Part shown: positions 1 through 7,811 of the stretch, piece after piece
How the letters are laid out: every line of letters starts with the position of its first letter
How positions within the stretch are numbered: position 1 is the first letter of the stretch
Assembly (NCBI GenBank): GCA_041694275.1
Contig: JASMTQ010000067.1
Span: 1-12,457, forward strand
DNA length: 12,457 nt
Source: M55B118 sp041694275
GTDB lineage: Bacteria; Bacillota_I; Bacilli_A; Izemoplasmatales; Izemoplasmataceae
Direction of reading: 5' to 3'
Program-made: the position numbers and the translations under genes
Notes under the pieces: generated by a model
Seen by the model: the letters and a program-made list of their open reading frames with translations, nothing else
What the model was told of the DNA's origin: nothing
The model's database searches: none

Positions 1-51
1 TTTTCAATAATTGGGAAGACAGATTCAGAGAAAAAAACATTGAATAAATCC

Positions 52-80
52 TTGTATTTTTTATTGTTTGTCGATAAAAT
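52..80 (+). promoter_or_regulatory. Promoter of the DUF2975/HTH/propeller unit
   Basis: The -35 candidate TTGTAT (52-57) and the -10 candidate TAAAAT (75-80) are separated by exactly 17 bases, the optimal sigma-A spacing. The predicted transcription start is near 87, giving a leader of about 25 bases before the first ATG at 112. The first 51 bases of the window show no recognisable feature; they are AT-rich and could be the end of an upstream intergenic region. Confidence 0.7.
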
Positions 81-86
81 GAGGTA

Positions 87-96
87 ACTGTACAGT
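87..96. promoter_or_regulatory. Perfect 10-bp palindrome at the transcription start, candidate operator
   Basis: ACTGTACAGT is its own reverse complement and begins at the predicted +1 of the promoter at 52-80. A bound dimer here would block open-complex formation or escape. The unit encodes a small Cro/C1-type HTH protein, so autoregulation through this site is a reasonable inference but is not shown by the sequence. Confidence 0.4.
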
Positions 97-111
97 GTTA
101 GGAGGAAGGTT

Positions 112-678
112 ATGAACTTTATCGCCAGTGTCATTGCGTTCATACTGTTTATGTATGTAGCGCTTACGACTGTGTATGTCGATTCAAACCGTGAAAAGCC
201 GGCCAATACCAGGTTGCTGAAGTTCTCAGTCAGGTGTTTGCAGGTATTCTTTGTGATTTTCATCCTTGTTTTGATGTATGTAACACTCACCTTTTTAAGT
301 ACGGGCAGTATGACACTCATAACGTCTGGTTTCATAGATCTCAATTACGCAGAGATGATTGAAGGATACGAAGTGCTGCTGGTCACCTTTTCAATCCTTA
401 TCATGATGACCAATTTCTTCATTTTGGAGTTCGTACATAAAATTCTCGCTTCATTTGATGAAGCTCTCAAGTTCAATGAAGGTTTATTAAGTTCCGTGAA
501 GATGATTTCGAATCTCTTCATCATCAGGATTCTTATTCAAGTGCTTATGAATGCAATGGTTTATGGAAGTCTCACCTTAAGCATCGAGTATGTCTTCATT
601 TATGCATTGATGATAGTCCTCATCAATATCTTTGTCAAAGCTGTGAAAGTACAGAAAGATTCGGATTTGTCCATATAA
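112..678 (+). CDS. DUF2975-like multi-pass membrane protein
   Basis: This 188-residue protein is mostly membrane. Hydrophobic segments lie at about residues 3-23, 40-62, 87-108, 132-154 and 159-178. A polar amphipathic stretch (about 110-130, with FDEALKFNEG) lies between the third and fourth. Size, layout and the adjoining small HTH gene fit the DUF2975 family (B. subtilis YoaS type), whose biochemical role is unknown. I assign it from architecture and context rather than a unique motif. The ATG at 112 is preceded by a consensus AGGAGG at 100-105, so the start is firm. Its stop codon overlaps the start of the HTH gene by one base (TAATG), indicating translational coupling. By analogy with other small HTH/membrane pairs it may influence the regulator's activity, which is inference. 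It could also be an unrelated small membrane protein. Confidence 0.7.
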   Translation: MNFIASVIAFILFMYVALTTVYVDSNREKPANTRLLKFSVRCLQVFFVIFILVLMYVTLTFLSTGSMTLITSGFIDLNYAEMIEGYEVLLVTFSILIMMTNFFILEFVHKILASFDEALKFNEGLLSSVKMISNLFIIRILIQVLMNAMVYGSLTLSIEYVFIYALMIVLINIFVKAVKVQKDSDLSI

Positions 679-905
679 TGGCTATCAAGATCAATCTGGA
701 TGTCCTGTTGAAACAAAAGGGAATGACTTCCACTGAACTGTGTAAAAAAATCGGAATCACAAATGCCAATCTTTCCATATTGAAAACCGGAAAGGCAAGG
801 GCGGTTCGCTTCAGCACTTTGGACAGAATCTGTGAAGTGCTTGAGTGTCAACCCGGGGATATATTTGAACATGTAAGGAATGATGAAGATGCAAGGAACG
901 AATAG
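678..905 (+). CDS. Small Cro/C1-family HTH transcriptional regulator (YozG-like)
   Basis: This 75-residue protein consists almost entirely of one helix-turn-helix domain. The HTH core spans about residues 17-37 (MTSTELCKKIGIT then NANLSILKTGK). It is followed by the family's typical C-terminal pattern, in which FSTLDRICEVL leads into the ECQPGDIFE ending (about 45-64). It has no ligand-binding or dimerisation extension. Such single-domain regulators are commonly encoded next to DUF2975-type membrane proteins, as here. The start ATG overlaps the upstream stop by one base, so translation is probably coupled. The likely role is DNA-binding control of its own unit; the palindrome at 87-96 is a candidate target. 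The target genes and the signal are unknown. Confidence 0.9.
   Translation: MAIKINLDVLLKQKGMTSTELCKKIGITNANLSILKTGKARAVRFSTLDRICEVLECQPGDIFEHVRNDEDARNE
893..898 (+). promoter_or_regulatory. Ribosome binding site deciding the start at 907
   Basis: AAGGAA lies inside the end of the HTH gene, eight bases before ATG 907. The more upstream in-frame ATG at 880 abuts its only purine-rich stretch (874-880) with no usable spacer. ATG 889 has an AAGGAA nine bases upstream and remains an alternative. Confidence 0.5.
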
Positions 906-906
906 T

Positions 907-2298
907 ATGATTGCCATAGCGCTGGTTTTTGCCTACGTGATTGGCATTGCCTTCTTTTGGTGGAAACACCAAGACTTTGATACATTCAAAAAACCAAGAT
1001 TCCATTCAGCGATGATTCTACCAGGTACATTGACAGCCCTGCTCCTGGTGTTCGGCGTGCTATTCATTGTCGCTTTTTCGAAAAGTCCTTACAATCTTCC
1101 AGAGGTTGATAACGTCTCCAGTGAATACCACGATCTCGTGGATGTAGGGGACGGAGTCGTTGTTGTTGGTAGAACGCGCATGTCACTCACTGATACTTCA
1201 CAGGATTCAATACATTCCTATGATACTGGGCGAGCCTACATTGTTAAGTACGATTACGATGGCGAAATACTGTGGGATGATGTATGGTATAACGAAGAAG
1301 ACTTGAGCCAGGCTTCCAGGTACACGTCCCTATCCGTTGGTGAAGAGGGTCAATTGAAAGTAAAAGGTCTTTTTGATGGGGAAGGCACGCTTGAGGATGA
1401 TAAACACAAGCAGGTCACATATTCACCGGATGGCGAATTGCTTGATATGTCTCAACTGGCTGAAGATACTGAGAGAATCATGCCTCATCATTTTGATGAA
1501 GATAAAGTTCTCAGGTTCACCCACGAGACCACTGACCTTGAAAACCAAAGACACACCCTCGAAATGCAGCTAAGTAAAGACTCTGTTTCTGAACCTATAA
1601 GCTTTGATCTTCAGTATCAACATGACATCGTCAATACGTACAACGCCCGTTTTGGTGGACCCGTCGTAGAGGTGGTTTACAGTGATTCAGACGTGTTTGT
1701 TCTCGGGGTATCGGTCGTTAACGTAGAAGACACGGTCGTTTTCAATCAACAGTTCGTGTTTGACCATTCACTTAATCTGGTAAGTGAGACAAATCTCTCT
1801 GAAGGCATCATGCATGGAACCATCCAGAAACACGAAAACAAGATGTATATGCTTTCAAGGAACTTTTATGAGAGAAAAAGCCACATGGTGTTACTCAATG
1901 ATGATTTTGAGGAAGAAAACGTAGTGGAAATCACTGCAGATCTAAATTACTTTCTGGCGAATGCGATGCATTTTGAAGATGACCGCATATATGTTGGAGG
2001 TAATGAATACGAAACCAGAGTCAAAGAGGGGTATGTTGAATACTTCTCCGGTGTTGTCAATGTCTATGATTTGAATATGCACCTAACCGACCGTATTGAG
2101 ATGCGCAAAGGTGTAGGCATCAACGATATGATCATGAAAGACGATAAGCTCTACACCGCCGGCTTGTTCAATACCACGATAGGGCTTAACCACAGGATAA
2201 ACGATTATCCTTGGACAGGGGTGTTCGGGATGGTCGATCAAAACCATCAAAACTATGTATTGGCTTTTACACAAAAACCAGATGAGTCTGAGAAGTGA
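907..2298 (+). CDS. Membrane-anchored protein with propeller-like extracytoplasmic domain
   Basis: From the chosen start this is a 463-residue protein; in-frame ATGs at 880 and 889 would add nine or six residues. Two transmembrane helices lie at about residues 1-19 (begins MIAIALVFAYV) and 36-57. The loop between them is rich in Lys, Arg and His, so by the positive-inside rule the long C-terminal part (from about 60) is outside the cell. That part is strongly acidic and has recurring strand patterns of the type VVVVGRTR, AYIVKYDYDGEILW, KMYMLSRN, RIYVGGNEY and KLYTAGLF. These alternate a 'value display' strand with Asp-rich turns, as in PQQ/kelch/SBBP-type beta-propellers. No catalytic motif or lipobox was seen. 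It follows the HTH gene by one base and is followed by a terminator, so it is the last gene of the unit. I do not recognise a named family; a surface sensor or binding protein is inference. Confidence 0.75.
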   Translation: MIAIALVFAYVIGIAFFWWKHQDFDTFKKPRFHSAMILPGTLTALLLVFGVLFIVAFSKSPYNLPEVDNVSSEYHDLVDVGDGVVVVGRTRMSLTDTSQDSIHSYDTGRAYIVKYDYDGEILWDDVWYNEEDLSQASRYTSLSVGEEGQLKVKGLFDGEGTLEDDKHKQVTYSPDGELLDMSQLAEDTERIMPHHFDEDKVLRFTHETTDLENQRHTLEMQLSKDSVSEPISFDLQYQHDIVNTYNARFGGPVVEVVYSDSDVFVLGVSVVNVEDTVVFNQQFVFDHSLNLVSETNLSEGIMHGTIQKHENKMYMLSRNFYERKSHMVLLNDDFEEENVVEITADLNYFLANAMHFEDDRIYVGGNEYETRVKEGYVEYFSGVVNVYDLNMHLTDRIEMRKGVGINDMIMKDDKLYTAGLFNTTIGLNHRINDYPWTGVFGMVDQNHQNYVLAFTQKPDESEK

Positions 2299-2357
2299 AA
2301 CCAGGGACTGAATACTACAATTAAGGTGTTCATTACCCTAAAAAGACATTTCAGCGG

Positions 2358-2396
2358 CGCTGTTTCTCTTACCGAAGAAACAGCGTCTCTTTTTTA
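2358..2396 (+). terminator. Intrinsic terminator after the propeller-protein gene
   Basis: A perfect 9-bp stem (CGCTGTTTC at 2358-2366 with GAAACAGCG at 2377-2385) encloses a 10-base loop. It is followed by a pyrimidine run ending in six Ts (2390-2395). It sits 60 bases after the stop at 2298 and separates the regulatory unit from polC. Confidence 0.9.
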
Positions 2397-2510
2397 TTGT
2401 GAGTAGCTTAGTAAACGCTCCAATACAAAAGATTCCCTGTTCCCACTCTTTATAAGAAAAATTTTCATTGATAATCATTGCTCTCTTCGTGATAAAATGT
2501 TCTTCGAATG

Positions 2511-2519
2511 TGCTATAAT
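2511..2519 (+). promoter_or_regulatory. polC: Extended -10 promoter of polC
   Basis: TGCTATAAT is a perfect -10 hexamer (2514-2519) with the extended TGn element. No good -35 lies at 17 bases. The start would be near 2526, giving a leader of about 19 bases before ATG 2545. A second possible promoter lies just upstream: TTGATA (2468-2473) with GATAAA (2491-2496, spacer 17) or TAAAAT (2493-2498, spacer 19). Confidence 0.7.
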
Positions 2520-2533
2520 GGTAATGATAAATT

Positions 2534-2540
2534 GGAGTGA
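2534..2540 (+). promoter_or_regulatory. polC: Ribosome binding site deciding the polC start
   Basis: GGAGTGA precedes ATG 2545 with a normal spacing (seven bases after GGAG). The longer open frame begins at 2497, upstream of the TATAAT at 2514-2519, so it would not be on the transcript from that promoter. Confidence 0.7.
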
Positions 2541-2544
2541 AACT

Positions 2545-5500
2545 ATGGAAAAAGCATTCAGTACTTTACTAAAACTGTTGGAACTTGGTGACCTTGAAAA
2601 GTCACTAAAGGGAAAACTCATAGAACTCGAAGTTGACGAGTCCACAGGGACTTGGTTTTTTAATTTATCCTTTGAAAGCCCCATGGCTGTTGACCAGTTC
2701 AAGCGCTTCGTGAACCGCCTTGAAAGTCTCCCTGCATTCATGGACAACTGCCAGAAGGTCAAGTTCATGATTGATTATGACGACGCGTCTTCAAACGAAC
2801 TCAAGGATTATTATTACTTCGCCTTGGAACAGACCAAAAGAAAAAAGGCACGGTACAACGCCATGAACGATTTCGATGTTGAACTCGACGGAGATTCGAT
2901 CAAAGTCGTTTGCCCTAAAGATGCCTACTATGTAGAAGAGATGCTTCAGGATATAAAGGAGCGTCTTTATCGCTATGGATTTGATGTGGATCTCTCTGTG
3001 AGGTACTGCGAGAAATCCCCTACCATCACCGACAGGATCAAGGAACTCAATGACATCGAAGTTGAATTCACAAACGAAGAAAGCAGTGAAGGCGAACCCG
3101 TCTTTGAATCCTACAAGGATCGAAAGATTGGCCGCATCAAACATGGAATTCAGGATATTCCCACCAACGAAGACAAACTCATGGAATACAAGTCCGCCAA
3201 CAACAACGCCGACTTCGTCATCGAAGGCATTGTTCAATCCGCTGAAAAACGCTCAATCAAGAAAAACACGGACCTTTATACATTCGTCCTTTCAAACGAT
3301 GAAGACTCAATCTATGTAAAGAAATTCGTCCGTGATGCCCAGGAAGGCAAATTCCTCGATACCGCTGAAGAACGCACGAAGATGAAAGTCAAAGGCGGCG
3401 CACAGTACGACACCTTCGCCGATGAAGTCATCATCGTCGCCCAAAGCATTGAGAGAACCAACAAACCCGTCACCATGAACAAGCGTACGGATGACATGGA
3501 TGAAAAACGGGTAGAACTTCATCTGCATTCGAAGATGTCTACGCTTGACGGCATCGATTCCATCACCGATTCGGTCAATGCGGCCAAACGCTTTGGCCAT
3601 GACGCCATCGCCCTTACGGATCACAACAATGTCCAGGCGTTCCCAGAATTTGAAAAGGCCGCCAAAAAAGCCGGCATCAAACCGATATACGGCTCGGAAC
3701 TCTCCGTCGTCGATGAGGACCATACCCTGATTGCGAAGGGTGAATGCGACAAGCCTCTTGGTGACGCTACTTACACCGTATTCGACCTTGAGACCACCGG
3801 GCTTTCCATCCACTACGACAACATCATTGAAATCTCCGCCGTAAGAATCGAAAACCACCAGGTCGTAGACGAATTCAATGCCTTCGTCAATCCCCACAAG
3901 CGACTCAGTGAATTCACCAAGCGTCTTACCGGCATTCAGGACAAGGACGTAAGAACCGCCCCTTCCATAGAAGAAGTCCTGCCAAAGTTCAAGGCCTTCT
4001 TCGAAGGCACTGTCTTTGTGGCGCACAATGCGCCCTTTGACATGGCGCATCTTGAAAACGCGCTCAAGAACCAAGGCCTCTACGATGGACCCTACCCGGT
4101 CGTAGACACCCTTCAAATCGCAAGACAGGTTTATGCGGACAAACTCAAACGCTTCAATCTGAAGGCGGTTGCGAAACTTTTCAAAGTCGAACTCACCCAG
4201 CATCACCGTGCCATCTACGATACCCGGGCGACTGCGAATATCTTCCTCAACATGCTTGGGGATTTCTCAAGGAAAAACATCACCACCTTCGACGAACTTA
4301 AAAACATTGAAGACGCCCTTGAAGGCGTCAGCCGCTATAAAAACGCAAGAGCCGGACACTTGAGCGTCCTTGTCAAAAACAAGACAGGGCTCAAGCATCT
4401 CTATCAGCTCATAAGCCTTGCGAACACCACCCATTTTGACAAAGGGCCGAAACTCCCGAAGAAAATCCTTTCGAAATACAGAGAAGGCCTTCTCATTGGG
4501 AGTGGCTGCATGAACAGCGACTTCTTTGAAGTCGCCATCAACCAAAGCGAAGAAGCCCTGAAGGCACACGCCAAGTTCTTCGATTACCTCGAAATCCAGC
4601 CCCCTGAAGACTATTACCACCTCGGCAAGGACATGGAAGATGTCGAAACACGCATCAAGGATACCCTGAGGCGCATCATCCGTGTGGGGGATGAAATGAA
4701 CATCCCAGTCATCGCTACAGGCGATGTCCACCATATTGAAAAAGAAGGGGTGCGTTACCGCGATATCTACGTGAGAACGCCCATCGTCGGTGGCGGCTAC
4801 CATACCTTGTCCAAATACGAAGACATCCCGTCTCAGTACTTCAGGACCACGGGTGAAATGCTCAAATCCATCGAAGTGCTCGACAAGGACAGGGCCCGTG
4901 AACTCGTCGTGGACAATTCAAAAGCCATCAGTGAAATGATCGAAACCTTCAAGATCTTCCCAAGTGAACTCTTCGCCCCAACCGATGACTTCCTAGCGCT
5001 CAGAGGCGTCCCCTCGATTGAAAAGGCCATGATTGACATGGTGTATTCAAAAGCCCACGAACTTTACGGCGATCCCTTGCCACAGATCGTAGGGGACCGT
5101 CTTGACCGTGAGATGAAAAGCATCACCGAAAACAAGTTCTCCACGGTCTACTACATCTCCTATTTGCTCGTCAAGAAAAGCCTTGATGATGGGTACCTCG
5201 TAGGGTCACGGGGAAGTGTCGGCTCGAGTTTCGTCGCAATGCTCATGGACATCACCGAAGTCAATCCGCTCAGTCCGCACTACGTATGCAAGAAATGCAA
5301 ATTCTCTTCGTTCAAGATGAGCCCTGAAGAGAAAGAAAAATATGGCATCAGGGATAACGAAAAAGGGCTTCAGACCCAGCTTGAAGAAGCCATCAGCGGC
5401 TTTGACCTAAAACCGGTCACCTGCCCTGAGTGCGGTGGCCCCATGCATCATGACGGCCACGACATCCCATTTGAAACCTTCCTCGGCTTCAAAGGCGACA

Positions 5501-6984
5501 AGGTCCCCGATATCGACCTCAACTTCTCAGGCGATTATCAGGGCATCGTGCACGAATACATCCGCGAACTCTTCGGCCACGACCATGCATTCAGAGCCGG
5601 AACCATCTCAACGGTCGCATCCAAGACCGCTTATGGCTACGTCAAGGGCTTTGTGGAGAAAAAAGACATTACCCTCAGAAAAGCCGAAATCGAACGCCGC
5701 GCGAAAATGATCACCGGCGTCAAACGCTCAACCGGTCAGCACCCCGGTGGCATCGTCGTCGTACCGAACTACCGTGACATTCACGACGTCACCCCTGTAC
5801 AATACCCCGCAGACGATACGTCCGCGAGCTGGCGTACCACGCACTTCGATTACCACGCCTTTGAAGACAACCTCTTCAAACTCGATGTGCTCGGGCACGA
5901 TGACCCGACCATGATACGCTTCCTTATGGACTATGTCGCCAAAGACCCTATATCCTTTCCGTTCAAGGACGCAAGAGACATTCCGATCAACGACCCCAAA
6001 GTCTACAAGATGTTGTCAGGGACTGAGGTCCTCAACTTGAAACCAAGCGATATCGGAAGTGAAGTCGCAAGCTTCGGAATTCCCGAGATGGGCACGTCTT
6101 TCGTACGCGGCATGCTCAATGCATCGAGACCCAAAACCTTCGCGGAAATCGTGAAGATTTCAGGCCTCTCACACGGAACCGACGTCTGGCTCAACAACGC
6201 AGAAGACCTCGTAAAAGGTACGTCCAAGTTCGGCCAGGTGCCGTTTGAAAAAGTCATCGGGTGTCGTGATGACATCATGGTTTATCTTATTCAAAACGGC
6301 CTTGAAAGTGCGAAAGCATTTGAAATATCAGAGTTCATCCGTAAGGGGAAAGCCGCGGGCCAACCGGAAAAATGGGAAGAATTCAAGAAAGTCATGCGCG
6401 CAGAAGACATTCCCGAATGGTATATCTGGAGCGCAGGGCAGATCAAATACATGTTCCCAAAAGCCCATGCGACCGCCTACGTCATCATGGCGCTTAGAAT
6501 TGCATGGTTCAAACTCTACCGCCCTATCTATTTCTATTCCGCCTACTTCTCAAAAAGAGCGCGTGATTTCGATCTCACCGCCATGCTTGGTGGTGCCTAC
6601 TCGATAGAAAACCGGCTTGATGAGATTGATGAAAAAGGCAACAAGGCAACCGATACGGAGAAGAGACTCTACACCGTCTTGGAAGTCGCCCGTGAAATGG
6701 TCAAGCGTGGTTACTACTTCGAACGCGTCCACATCATGCATTCTTCAGCGCGTGATTTCACGCTCACTGAAGACAAGCAGGGACTGCGTATGCCGTTTGT
6801 GGCCCTTGATGGGCTCGGCTACAAAGTCGCCGATTCCATCGTCGCCGCCAGGGATGAGAAACTCTTCTCAGACCGCGAGGACGTAAAGAAAAGAACCTCG
6901 GTATCCAACACTGTCTTCAACAAGCTTGACGCGCTTGATGCGTTCGGCGATCTCCCTGATACCCCGCAAATGTCTTTATTTTAA
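2545..6984 (+). CDS. polC: DNA polymerase III subunit alpha, PolC type
   Basis: PolC is the replicative DNA polymerase of low-GC Gram-positive bacteria, with built-in 3'-5' proofreading. The 1479-residue product is close to the family norm (about 1440). Domains in order: an N-terminal domain and OB fold (to about 310); the first part of the PHP domain from 323 (VELHLHSKMS, His326/His328, then LTDHN); an inserted DEDDh exonuclease at about 410-575 (FDLETTG with Asp414/Glu416, AHNAPFD 493-499, HHRAIYD 553-559); then the rest of PHP. The polymerase core has YLVGSRGSVGSS (884-895), a zinc site (Cys915, Cys918, Cys960, Cys963), catalytic Asp989 and Asp991 in PDIDLNF, and probable third catalytic Asp1114 in KLDVLGHDDP. 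The C-terminus ends in QMSLF, the canonical beta-clamp-binding pentapeptide. All expected catalytic residues are present and the frame is intact. The start at 2545 is set by its RBS and promoter. It ends 59 bases before the Bax inhibitor gene. Confidence 0.98.
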   Translation: MEKAFSTLLKLLELGDLEKSLKGKLIELEVDESTGTWFFNLSFESPMAVDQFKRFVNRLESLPAFMDNCQKVKFMIDYDDASSNELKDYYYFALEQTKRKKARYNAMNDFDVELDGDSIKVVCPKDAYYVEEMLQDIKERLYRYGFDVDLSVRYCEKSPTITDRIKELNDIEVEFTNEESSEGEPVFESYKDRKIGRIKHGIQDIPTNEDKLMEYKSANNNADFVIEGIVQSAEKRSIKKNTDLYTFVLSNDEDSIYVKKFVRDAQEGKFLDTAEERTKMKVKGGAQYDTFADEVIIVAQSIERTNKPVTMNKRTDDMDEKRVELHLHSKMSTLDGIDSITDSVNAAKRFGHDAIALTDHNNVQAFPEFEKAAKKAGIKPIYGSELSVVDEDHTLIAKGECDKPLGDATYTVFDLETTGLSIHYDNIIEISAVRIENHQVVDEFNAFVNPHKRLSEFTKRLTGIQDKDVRTAPSIEEVLPKFKAFFEGTVFVAHNAPFDMAHLENALKNQGLYDGPYPVVDTLQIARQVYADKLKRFNLKAVAKLFKVELTQHHRAIYDTRATANIFLNMLGDFSRKNITTFDELKNIEDALEGVSRYKNARAGHLSVLVKNKTGLKHLYQLISLANTTHFDKGPKLPKKILSKYREGLLIGSGCMNSDFFEVAINQSEEALKAHAKFFDYLEIQPPEDYYHLGKDMEDVETRIKDTLRRIIRVGDEMNIPVIATGDVHHIEKEGVRYRDIYVRTPIVGGGYHTLSKYEDIPSQYFRTTGEMLKSIEVLDKDRARELVVDNSKAISEMIETFKIFPSELFAPTDDFLALRGVPSIEKAMIDMVYSKAHELYGDPLPQIVGDRLDREMKSITENKFSTVYYISYLLVKKSLDDGYLVGSRGSVGSSFVAMLMDITEVNPLSPHYVCKKCKFSSFKMSPEEKEKYGIRDNEKGLQTQLEEAISGFDLKPVTCPECGGPMHHDGHDIPFETFLGFKGDKVPDIDLNFSGDYQGIVHEYIRELFGHDHAFRAGTISTVASKTAYGYVKGFVEKKDITLRKAEIERRAKMITGVKRSTGQHPGGIVVVPNYRDIHDVTPVQYPADDTSASWRTTHFDYHAFEDNLFKLDVLGHDDPTMIRFLMDYVAKDPISFPFKDARDIPINDPKVYKMLSGTEVLNLKPSDIGSEVASFGIPEMGTSFVRGMLNASRPKTFAEIVKISGLSHGTDVWLNNAEDLVKGTSKFGQVPFEKVIGCRDDIMVYLIQNGLESAKAFEISEFIRKGKAAGQPEKWEEFKKVMRAEDIPEWYIWSAGQIKYMFPKAHATAYVIMALRIAWFKLYRPIYFYSAYFSKRARDFDLTAMLGGAYSIENRLDEIDEKGNKATDTEKRLYTVLEVAREMVKRGYYFERVHIMHSSARDFTLTEDKQGLRMPFVALDGLGYKVADSIVAARDEKLFSDREDVKKRTSVSNTVFNKLDALDAFGDLPDTPQMSLF

Positions 6985-6993
6985 GCACCAGAC

Positions 6994-7022
6994 TATACAT
7001 TTAGCTAACTTTTAATTATAAT
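6994..7022 (+). promoter_or_regulatory. Possible promoter of the Bax inhibitor/pepF genes
   Basis: TATACA (6994-6999) and a perfect TATAAT (7017-7022) are separated by 17 bases. The predicted start (about 7029) falls just before the ribosome binding site at 7030, so the leader would be only about 15 bases. No terminator stands between polC and this promoter, so read-through from polC is also likely. Confidence 0.5.
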
Positions 7023-7029
7023 TTTCATT

Positions 7030-7035
7030 AAGGAG
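7030..7035 (+). promoter_or_regulatory. Ribosome binding site deciding the start at 7044
   Basis: AAGGAG lies eight bases before ATG 7044. The alternative GTG at 7035 overlaps this ribosome binding site and has none of its own, so it is rejected as the start. Confidence 0.75.
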
Positions 7036-7043
7036 TGATTGTT

Positions 7044-7790
7044 ATGCGTTTTAGAAACGTTGGAAGAAACCCAATGATGCGTACTGTTGGAAAACAGGTG
7101 CGTTCAGAATCTTCTGAATACGGAGCGTCTTATTCAGGCGTCATCCTCAAAACCACGTTCCTCTTGGCACTGCTTGCTATCTCTGGGCTTTATACAGCCT
7201 ACACGCTAATGACTACAGGCAATGTCCAGGGAGGCATCTTTACCTTGATTGGCTCCGCCATCGGTGCGTTCATCGCAGCGATGATTGCGATGTACAAACC
7301 AAACGTGGCCCCGTTCTTCGCCGTAGTCTACGCCCTGCTTGAAGGGGTCGTACTCGGTGCTATCAGCGGTATATACACTTTGGCTTATGGTGACATGATC
7401 GTCCCTACGGCCTTGATGGCTACAGGCGGCGTGTTCGTGGCGATGCTTCTGCTATACAGAAGCGGCATCATCCGCGTAGGCCCCATGTTCAGACGCATCA
7501 TGTATTCATTGTTGCTTGGTGTCGTCTTTACGTATCTGTTCCTTTTCATTGCAGGCTTTTTCGGCTTCTTTGAAAGCGCACTTGGCATGGATATCTACCT
7601 GCTCGTTGTCATCGCATCCGCAGGGATTGCGTCGTTCTTCCTGCTCATTGATTTTGACAACATCAGCGAACTCGTCGAATCAGGCGCGGACAAACAGTAC
7701 GAATGGGTCTTTTCACTAAGTCTCATCCTCACCATCGTATGGCTTTATATCGAACTCTTGAAACTGCTCGCAATTTTACGTGAAAGATAA
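7044..7790 (+). CDS. Bax inhibitor-1/YccA-family membrane protein
   Basis: This 248-residue integral membrane protein has seven predicted helices at about 32-54, 62-82, 87-109, 117-137, 151-172, 184-204 and 222-245, after a basic cytoplasmic N-terminus. Helix 3 and its end carry LLEGVVLGAISGIY. The C-terminal part has LLIDFDNI (Asp203/Asp205), then a GA..QYEW segment and VWLYIELLKLL (Glu237), which are hallmarks of the bacterial BaxI_1/YccA family. The related B. subtilis YetJ is a pH-dependent calcium leak channel gated by an aspartate pair; a comparable role here is inference, and the cellular function in bacteria is mostly unknown. Asp203/Asp205 and Glu237 are the obvious candidate gating residues. 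The gene follows polC and precedes pepF by 21 bases, with codon use similar to both. Confidence 0.9.
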   Translation: MRFRNVGRNPMMRTVGKQVRSESSEYGASYSGVILKTTFLLALLAISGLYTAYTLMTTGNVQGGIFTLIGSAIGAFIAAMIAMYKPNVAPFFAVVYALLEGVVLGAISGIYTLAYGDMIVPTALMATGGVFVAMLLLYRSGIIRVGPMFRRIMYSLLLGVVFTYLFLFIAGFFGFFESALGMDIYLLVVIASAGIASFFLLIDFDNISELVESGADKQYEWVFSLSLILTIVWLYIELLKLLAILRER

Positions 7791-7811
7791 ACAAAATCAT
7801 AGGAGGTCATC

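Noticed and set aside
2466..2482. Fur-box-like sequence containing GATAATCATT upstream of polC
   Set aside because: Only about two thirds of the 19-bp consensus matches and the symmetry is lost on both sides; polC has no expected iron control.
3307..4206. Long open frame (299 codons) on the - strand inside polC
   Set aside because: It is antisense to the conserved PHP and exonuclease domains; its residues follow from polC codon bias, and it has no ribosome binding site or family pattern. The same holds for the other antisense and out-of-frame stretches in polC and pepF.
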